In this document: positions 59,797-64,000 of the stretch, in pieces
Layout: each line of letters starts with the position of its first letter
Position numbering within the stretch: position 1 is the stretch's first letter
Source of the DNA: Stenotrophomonas sp. ATCM1_4
GTDB taxonomy: Bacteria; Pseudomonadota; Gammaproteobacteria; Xanthomonadales; Xanthomonadaceae
Length of the DNA: 64,000 bases
Assembly (NCBI RefSeq): GCF_004348115.1
Contig: NZ_QPFB01000001.1
Coordinates: forward strand, 3,302,028-3,366,027
Direction of reading: 5' to 3'
Position numbers and translations under genes: made by a program
Notes under the pieces: model-generated
The model's input: the letters and a program-made list of their open reading frames with translations, nothing else
Told to the model about the DNA's origin: nothing
Databases searched by the model: none

Positions 59797-60267
59797 TCAG
59801 AACGACACCTCGACCGGCTGCCGTGCCCACAGCACCGACTGGTGGTGGGTGGCCTGCTTCCACGCCAGGCGGATGGCCTCGATGTCGTTGCGCCGCTGCG
59901 GGGTGTCCTCGTGCAGGATCACCAGCACCTTGGTGCTCAGCCGGTTCGGCTCCGGCGCCCCGCGGAACAGCCACTGGCCATAGGCGTCGAACACGGTCAG
60001 GCCATCGGGGAACCGCGGCGTCACTTCCTTGTCCAGGAACGCGCGCCATTGCGCCTGGCTGATCACGTCGGTCTGCTCCCGCCGGGACGGGCCGGTTTCC
60101 TCGCCCACCCCGAAATACAGCTCGCTGCGCACCCAACCGCCGGCCTCGGCCGGGCGCTGCGCATCGCCATGCAGCGCGGCGGTGGCTGGCTCGGTGACCG
60201 GCGGTGCGGCGATGGCGCTGGTGGCAAGGCCCAGCAACAGGGGGAGAACAACGGCGTGCAACTTCAT
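59797..60267 (-). CDS. DUF3574-like secreted protein
   Basis: 156 residues from ATG 60267 with signal peptide MKLHAVVLPLLLGLATSAIA (cleaved near residue 20). The mature part has WVRSELYFGVGEETG, QWRAFLDKEVTPRFPDGLTVFDAYGQW and KVLVILHEDTPQRRNDIEAIRLAWKQATHHQSVLW, the pattern of the DUF3574 family of small exported proteins. No known role. It is 54 bases upstream of the SH3-like protein gene on the same strand and divergent from the second TonB receptor, with 185 bases between. Confidence 0.8.
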   Translation of the reverse strand: MKLHAVVLPLLLGLATSAIAAPPVTEPATAALHGDAQRPAEAGGWVRSELYFGVGEETGPSRREQTDVISQAQWRAFLDKEVTPRFPDGLTVFDAYGQWLFRGAPEPNRLSTKVLVILHEDTPQRRNDIEAIRLAWKQATHHQSVLWARQPVEVSF

Positions 60268-60452
60268 GGAAAACCTCCGGACAGGGCAACACGGTGGCAT
60301 CCATCGCACCGCAGGGGATATCACGGACGGTCATCAGCTCATGGCATCCAGGGCTTGCAACCGGCCGCGCGTTAACGCCAAGATAATATATCGCTTCATC
60401 CGGATGGATGTAAGTGTAAAACCTCTCCCCCTTCGTTCTGCCCGGAGTTTCC

Positions 60453-62891
60453 ATGTCCCGCCCCACCACGGCCCCGCTCGGCCTGGCCATCGCGCTGGCG
60501 CTGTCTTCCCCCGCCTTTGCCCAGGAAGCCGCGCCGAACAGCGCCACCACCCTGGACACGGTGATCGTCACCGGTACCCGCGCGGTGGACCGCACCGTGC
60601 TCGAATCCACCTCGCCGGTGGACGTGCTCAGCGCCGAGGACATCCGCAAGGCCGGCGTGGTCAATGGCGAGCTGGGCAGCGCACTGCAGGCGCTGCTGCC
60701 GTCGTTCAATTTCCCGCGCCAGTCCAACTCCGGCGGTGCCGACCACGTGCGCGCCGCGCAGTTGCGCGGCTTGTCGCCGGATCAGGTGCTGGTGCTGGTC
60801 AACGGCAAACGCCGCCACAACAGCGCGCTGGTCAACACCGACAGCAAGATCGGCAAGGGCACCACGCCGGTCGACTTCAACGCCATCCCGGTCAGCGCGA
60901 TCAAGCGCATCGAGGTGCTGCGTGACGGCGCCGGCGCGCTGTACGGCTCGGACGCGGTGGCCGGCGTGATCAACGTGATCCTGGACGACGCCGCGGAAGG
61001 CGGCGCCATCGAAGCCAGCTTCGGTGCGCACCACACCGACCTCAAGCCGATCAACCGCACACTGACCGACGGCCAGGCCAGCTTCTTCAGCGCCAAGGTC
61101 GGCACCGCACTGACCGATGACGGTGGCTTCCTGCGCGTGGGCCTGGAATACAAGAACCGCGAAGCCACCAACCGTGCCGGCTTCGACCAGATCCCGCCGT
61201 GGGAAGCACAGACCCCGGACAACCTGGCCCTGGCCGGCAAGCGCAACTATGCGCTGGGCGACGGCGCCAGCAAGGACATCAACGCCTGGTTCAACACCGA
61301 GATCCCATTCGGCGAGACCTCCAGGGCCTATGCCTTCGGTACCTACAACCAGCGCGATACCGAAGGCGCCAACTACTTCCGCTATCCGGATGGCGAGGCC
61401 AACTGGAAGGCGCTCTACCCGAACGGCTACCGCCCGGTCTCCGAAGGCGAGAACCTGGACGTGCAGCTGGTCGGTGGCGCCCGTGGCCAATGGGGCGAGT
61501 GGAACTACGACGCCAGCGTCGACCACGGCCGCAATGAATTCACCTACCGCCTGCGCGACTCGCTCAACGCCTCGCTCGGCCCGACCAGCCCGACCCGCTT
61601 CAAGACCGGCGACTTCAGCTTCGAGCAGACCGTGGCCAACCTGGACGTGGGCCGCATCTTCGTGCGCGAGAACGACAGCCACAGCCTCGGCTTCGGCATC
61701 GAAGGCCGCCACGAGCGCTACGAGACCGGCGCCGGCGACCCGGCCAGTTACGCCGCCGGCCCGTACACCGACCGCCCCACCGGCTCGCAGGCCGGCGGCG
61801 GGCTGACCCCGCAGGACGAAGCCAACCTGTCGCGCGACGTGTTCAGCGCCTATACCAGCCTGTCCTCCACCTTCGGCGAGAAGTTCTCCACCGACATCGC
61901 CGCCCGCTACGAGCACTACCAGGACTTCGGCGGCGAACTGACCGGCAAGCTCGGTGCGCGTTACGCGTTCGCCCCGGCGTTCGCGCTGCGCGGTGCCATC
62001 TCCAACAACTTCCACGCGCCGTCGCTGAGCCAGATCGGCTACGAGTCCACCTCCACCGGTTACACCGCCGGCGGCCAGCTGGTGCAGGGCCGCCTGCTGT
62101 CGGTCAACAACCCGATCGCCCGCGCGCTCGGCGCCACCGACCTGAAGCCGGAGAAGTCGATCAACTACAGCCTGGGCTTCACCAGCCAGATCGGCAGCCA
62201 CTTCGACCTGTCGCTGGACCTGTTCCAGATCGACATCGACGACCGCATCGCGCTGTCGGAGAGCATCACCGGTGACGCGTTGACCACCTTCGTGCAGCAG
62301 CAGTTCGGCATCAGCGGACTGGAAAGCGCGCATTACTTCGTCAATGCCGCCGACACCCGCACGCGCGGCGCCGAGTTCGTCGCCAACTGGCGGCAATCGC
62401 TGGGCGATGGCGAGCTGCTGCTGACCGGCACCTGGAGCTACGCCAAGACCGAGCTGAAGAACGTGGTGGCCACGCCGTCGCAGCTGCTCGCGCTGGACCC
62501 GGACTACGTGCTGTTCGGCGTGGAGGAAAGCAACACGCTGACCGACGCCGCCCCGCGCACCCGCGCGCAGCTGGCCGGCAGCTGGGCCAATGACCGCTGG
62601 TCGCTGAGCAGCCGCGTGAGCCGGCACGGCAGCGCCACGCGCGTGTTCGACTTCGGGGGCGGCTACGAGCCGACGCAGACCTATCGCGCCGAATGGCAGC
62701 TGGATGCGGAAGTGGAATACCGCATCACCCCGAAGTGGAGCGTGGCCATCGGCGGGCAGAACCTGACCGACAACTACCCGGACAAATCCAACCAGGACAT
62801 CTACTACTTCGGCAACCTGCCCTACGACGTGCTCTCGCCGATCGGCAGCAATGGCGCGTACTACTACGGCCGCGTGCGGTACACGTTCTGA
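60453..62891 (+). CDS. TonB-dependent outer-membrane receptor (second)
   Basis: 812 residues. Signal peptide cleaved after AFA (about residue 23). TonB box DTVIVTGTRAVDRTV, plug domain (about 35-170, LRGLSPDQVLVLVNGKRRH and KRIEVLRDGAGALYGSDAVAGVINVIL), then a barrel ending GRVRYTF with the C-terminal Phe needed for outer-membrane assembly. Strongly similar in plug and end to the receptor at 43763-46174; both share the TGTR.VDRTV.ES.SP.D start. No STN domain. Ligand unknown. An AT-rich stretch (60380-60395, ATAATATAT) upstream may hold the promoter, but no good -35/-10 pair stands out. A long hairpin follows the stop. Confidence 0.92.
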   Translation: MSRPTTAPLGLAIALALSSPAFAQEAAPNSATTLDTVIVTGTRAVDRTVLESTSPVDVLSAEDIRKAGVVNGELGSALQALLPSFNFPRQSNSGGADHVRAAQLRGLSPDQVLVLVNGKRRHNSALVNTDSKIGKGTTPVDFNAIPVSAIKRIEVLRDGAGALYGSDAVAGVINVILDDAAEGGAIEASFGAHHTDLKPINRTLTDGQASFFSAKVGTALTDDGGFLRVGLEYKNREATNRAGFDQIPPWEAQTPDNLALAGKRNYALGDGASKDINAWFNTEIPFGETSRAYAFGTYNQRDTEGANYFRYPDGEANWKALYPNGYRPVSEGENLDVQLVGGARGQWGEWNYDASVDHGRNEFTYRLRDSLNASLGPTSPTRFKTGDFSFEQTVANLDVGRIFVRENDSHSLGFGIEGRHERYETGAGDPASYAAGPYTDRPTGSQAGGGLTPQDEANLSRDVFSAYTSLSSTFGEKFSTDIAARYEHYQDFGGELTGKLGARYAFAPAFALRGAISNNFHAPSLSQIGYESTSTGYTAGGQLVQGRLLSVNNPIARALGATDLKPEKSINYSLGFTSQIGSHFDLSLDLFQIDIDDRIALSESITGDALTTFVQQQFGISGLESAHYFVNAADTRTRGAEFVANWRQSLGDGELLLTGTWSYAKTELKNVVATPSQLLALDPDYVLFGVEESNTLTDAAPRTRAQLAGSWANDRWSLSSRVSRHGSATRVFDFGGGYEPTQTYRAEWQLDAEVEYRITPKWSVAIGGQNLTDNYPDKSNQDIYYFGNLPYDVLSPIGSNGAYYYGRVRYTF

Positions 62892-62896
62892 CCCAC

Positions 62897-62931
62897 GGAC
62901 GCAGGCGGGGATTGCGTCCCCGCCTGCGTCC
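62897..62931 (+). terminator. Long hairpin after the second TonB receptor
   Basis: A perfect 15-bp stem (62897-62911 with 62917-62931) and loop TTGCG start 6 bases after the stop. There is no T-run after it, so it may be a 3' stabiliser or a factor-assisted terminator. Confidence 0.6.
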
Positions 62932-63058
62932 TGCCGTGCAGTGTGCGCTGCCTGATCGTCGGGCCGAGGCACCTTTGGCAGGTTGGGGTGAAATTCCAGC
63001 CCCTCGGGCTGCACACCTGATTACCTCCCCCTAACATCCGTTGCGGCATAGTGGCCGC

Positions 63059-63805
63059 ATGCTCGAAGAACTCCAGCGACCGGCCCCACCGGCGCTGACG
63101 GACAACGACGCGCTGTTCCTCGATGTCGACGGCACCCTGGTCGCCTTTGCCGACCATCCTGAAAAGGTGGTGCCCGCCGACGACCTCCCGCACCTGCTCG
63201 CCGTGAACGCACAGCGCCTGCACGGCGCGGTGGCACTGGTCAGCGGCCGTCCCATCGCGCAACTGGACCAGCTGCTGTCCCCGTTGCGCCTGCCCGCCGC
63301 CGGCCTGCACGGCACACAGCTGCGCTCCACCGCCGATGCCGAAGTTGTCGGCGGCGACACCGCGCAATGGCTGCATGCCCTGCACCAGCAGGCGATGCGG
63401 CTGGCCCATCAACACCCCGGCATGCTGGTCGAACACAAGGGCAGCGCGCTGGCCCTGCATTGGCGTACCGCGCCACAGGCGGCCGGCGCCATCGTCGCCT
63501 TTGCCCAGGCCCAGGTGGCGCAGCTGCCGGGCGTTCGCCTGCAACCGGGCAACCAGGTCATCGAGTTCGTCAGCGCCGACCACGACAAGGGTGGAGCGGT
63601 GCTCGCGCTGATGCGCACCCCGACGTTCGAAGGACGTCGCCCGATCTTCGTCGGCGACGATCTCACCGACGAAGCCGGCTTCGCCGCCGCCATGCGCCAG
63701 GGCGGGCATGGCGTGCTGGTCGGCAACCGCACCGCCAGCCACGCACGCTACGGGCTGGCCGACGTCGCCGCCGTGCACGAGTGGTTGCGCGGCGCCCTGC
63801 CGTAG
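63059..63805 (+). CDS. otsB: Trehalose-6-phosphate phosphatase
   Basis: Removes phosphate from trehalose-6-phosphate, the last step of OtsA-OtsB trehalose synthesis, an osmotic and desiccation protectant. 248 residues from ATG 63059 (MLEELQRP). HAD superfamily: motif I DVDGTL (Asp22 and Asp24 as nucleophile and acid), a cap region with LVSGRPIAQLD and GLHGTQLR, and motif IV GDDLTDE. A TTG six codons upstream is also in frame. Length matches OtsB. The next gene begins 50 bases later, with good ribosome binding site, so they form an operon. Confidence 0.95.
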   Translation: MLEELQRPAPPALTDNDALFLDVDGTLVAFADHPEKVVPADDLPHLLAVNAQRLHGAVALVSGRPIAQLDQLLSPLRLPAAGLHGTQLRSTADAEVVGGDTAQWLHALHQQAMRLAHQHPGMLVEHKGSALALHWRTAPQAAGAIVAFAQAQVAQLPGVRLQPGNQVIEFVSADHDKGGAVLALMRTPTFEGRRPIFVGDDLTDEAGFAAAMRQGGHGVLVGNRTASHARYGLADVAAVHEWLRGALP

Positions 63806-63855
63806 ATCCTGCGGCCCCCATGGCGCCTGGGCGCCCTCCACAACAGGAGCAAGTC

Positions 63856-64000
63856 ATGCAACGGGCCGATCTGGACCTGGCCGTCATTGGCAACGGAAGT
63901 TTTGGCGCGCTGATCGACAAGCGGGCGCGCATCGTCTGGAGCTGTCTGCCCGCCTTCGACGGCGACCCCGCGTTCTGTGCGCTGCTCAGCCCACGCGACC
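63856..64000 (+). CDS. GH15-family protein, N-terminal fragment (cut by window edge)
   Basis: ATG 63856 is preceded by CAGGAG. The 48 visible residues include LDLAVIGNGSFGALIDKRARIVWSCLPAFDGDPAF, the typical start of bacterial glucoamylase-like glycoside hydrolase family 15 proteins, where the first domain opens with an IGNG.. and W.C.P.FD pattern. Members encoded between otsB and otsA are common in this family of bacteria; whether they act on trehalose or glucans differs. The gene continues beyond the window, so neither active-site residues nor length can be checked. Confidence 0.75.
   Translation, partial: MQRADLDLAVIGNGSFGALIDKRARIVWSCLPAFDGDPAFCALLSPRD

Noticed and set aside
60396..63014. 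872-codon open frame opposite the second TonB receptor
   Set aside because: Same reason; its existence in both receptors reflects their shared sequence, not a conserved antisense gene.

Overview
The window is about 64 kb of dense, high-GC, gammaproteobacterial chromosome. Several features point to the Xanthomonadaceae, most likely Stenotrophomonas or a close relative: a divergent ampR / class A beta-lactamase pair of the Stenotrophomonas L2 type; the order yebC-ruvC-ruvA-kup-ruvB-ybgC-tolQRAB-pal-cpoB-queE-queC-tRNA-Lys; large TonB-dependent receptors; a DUF3011 protein; and the GC-rich hairpin repeats common in this family. It reads as ordinary core chromosome with small accessory pockets. 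I see no prophage, insertion sequence, CRISPR array or integrated element.

Layout. 1-5.3 kb: end of a glycosyltransferase gene, a membrane-anchored repeat protein, relA and two small secreted proteins. 5.3-12.2 kb: the nucleic-acid helicases hrpA and recQ around a dps gene. 12.2-16.9 kb: a Hanks-type kinase with a periplasmic repeat domain, its ECF sigma factor, and a degraded DUF5694 gene. 17-29.5 kb: tRNA-Lys, queuosine precursor genes, the Tol-Pal envelope machine, the Holliday-junction resolvase genes with kup embedded among them, and yebC. 29.5-33.8 kb: an alpha/beta hydrolase, an acetyltransferase, aspS and a four-repeat DUF3011 protein. 33.8-38 kb: two duplicated secreted proteins downstream of a second kinase that resembles the first. 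38-43.4 kb: an antiporter, the L2-like beta-lactamase with AmpR, and a YheS-type ABC-F protein. 43.7-48 kb: a TonB receptor and a YbaL-type antiporter. 48.2-53.3 kb: AraC/GyrI and LysR regulators, an NAD(P)-binding protein, a hypothetical membrane protein and metY. 53.5-64 kb: clpB behind a clear heat-shock promoter, a DUF3014 protein, an NCS2 permease, two exported proteins, a second TonB receptor, otsB and the start of a GH15 gene.

Themes. Envelope integrity (Tol-Pal, TonB receptors, exported small proteins), stress (relA, dps, clpB, trehalose genes, inducible beta-lactamase) and signalling (two kinases with TPR-like sensor regions, one with its own sigma factor) dominate. The best candidate for a little-described system is the second kinase with its two paralogous secreted proteins (33839-37992): a membrane kinase with a large predicted periplasmic half, encoded just upstream of two exported small proteins. 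Non-coding structure also stands out: long inverted GC-rich hairpin pairs (41366-41490, 53404-53526), a 24-bp near-perfect palindrome (50902-50951), and a sigma-32 promoter framed by a 14-bp inverted repeat upstream of clpB. Many start codons were moved downstream of the longest possible frame to fit signal peptides, ribosome binding sites or family length; each such choice is stated.
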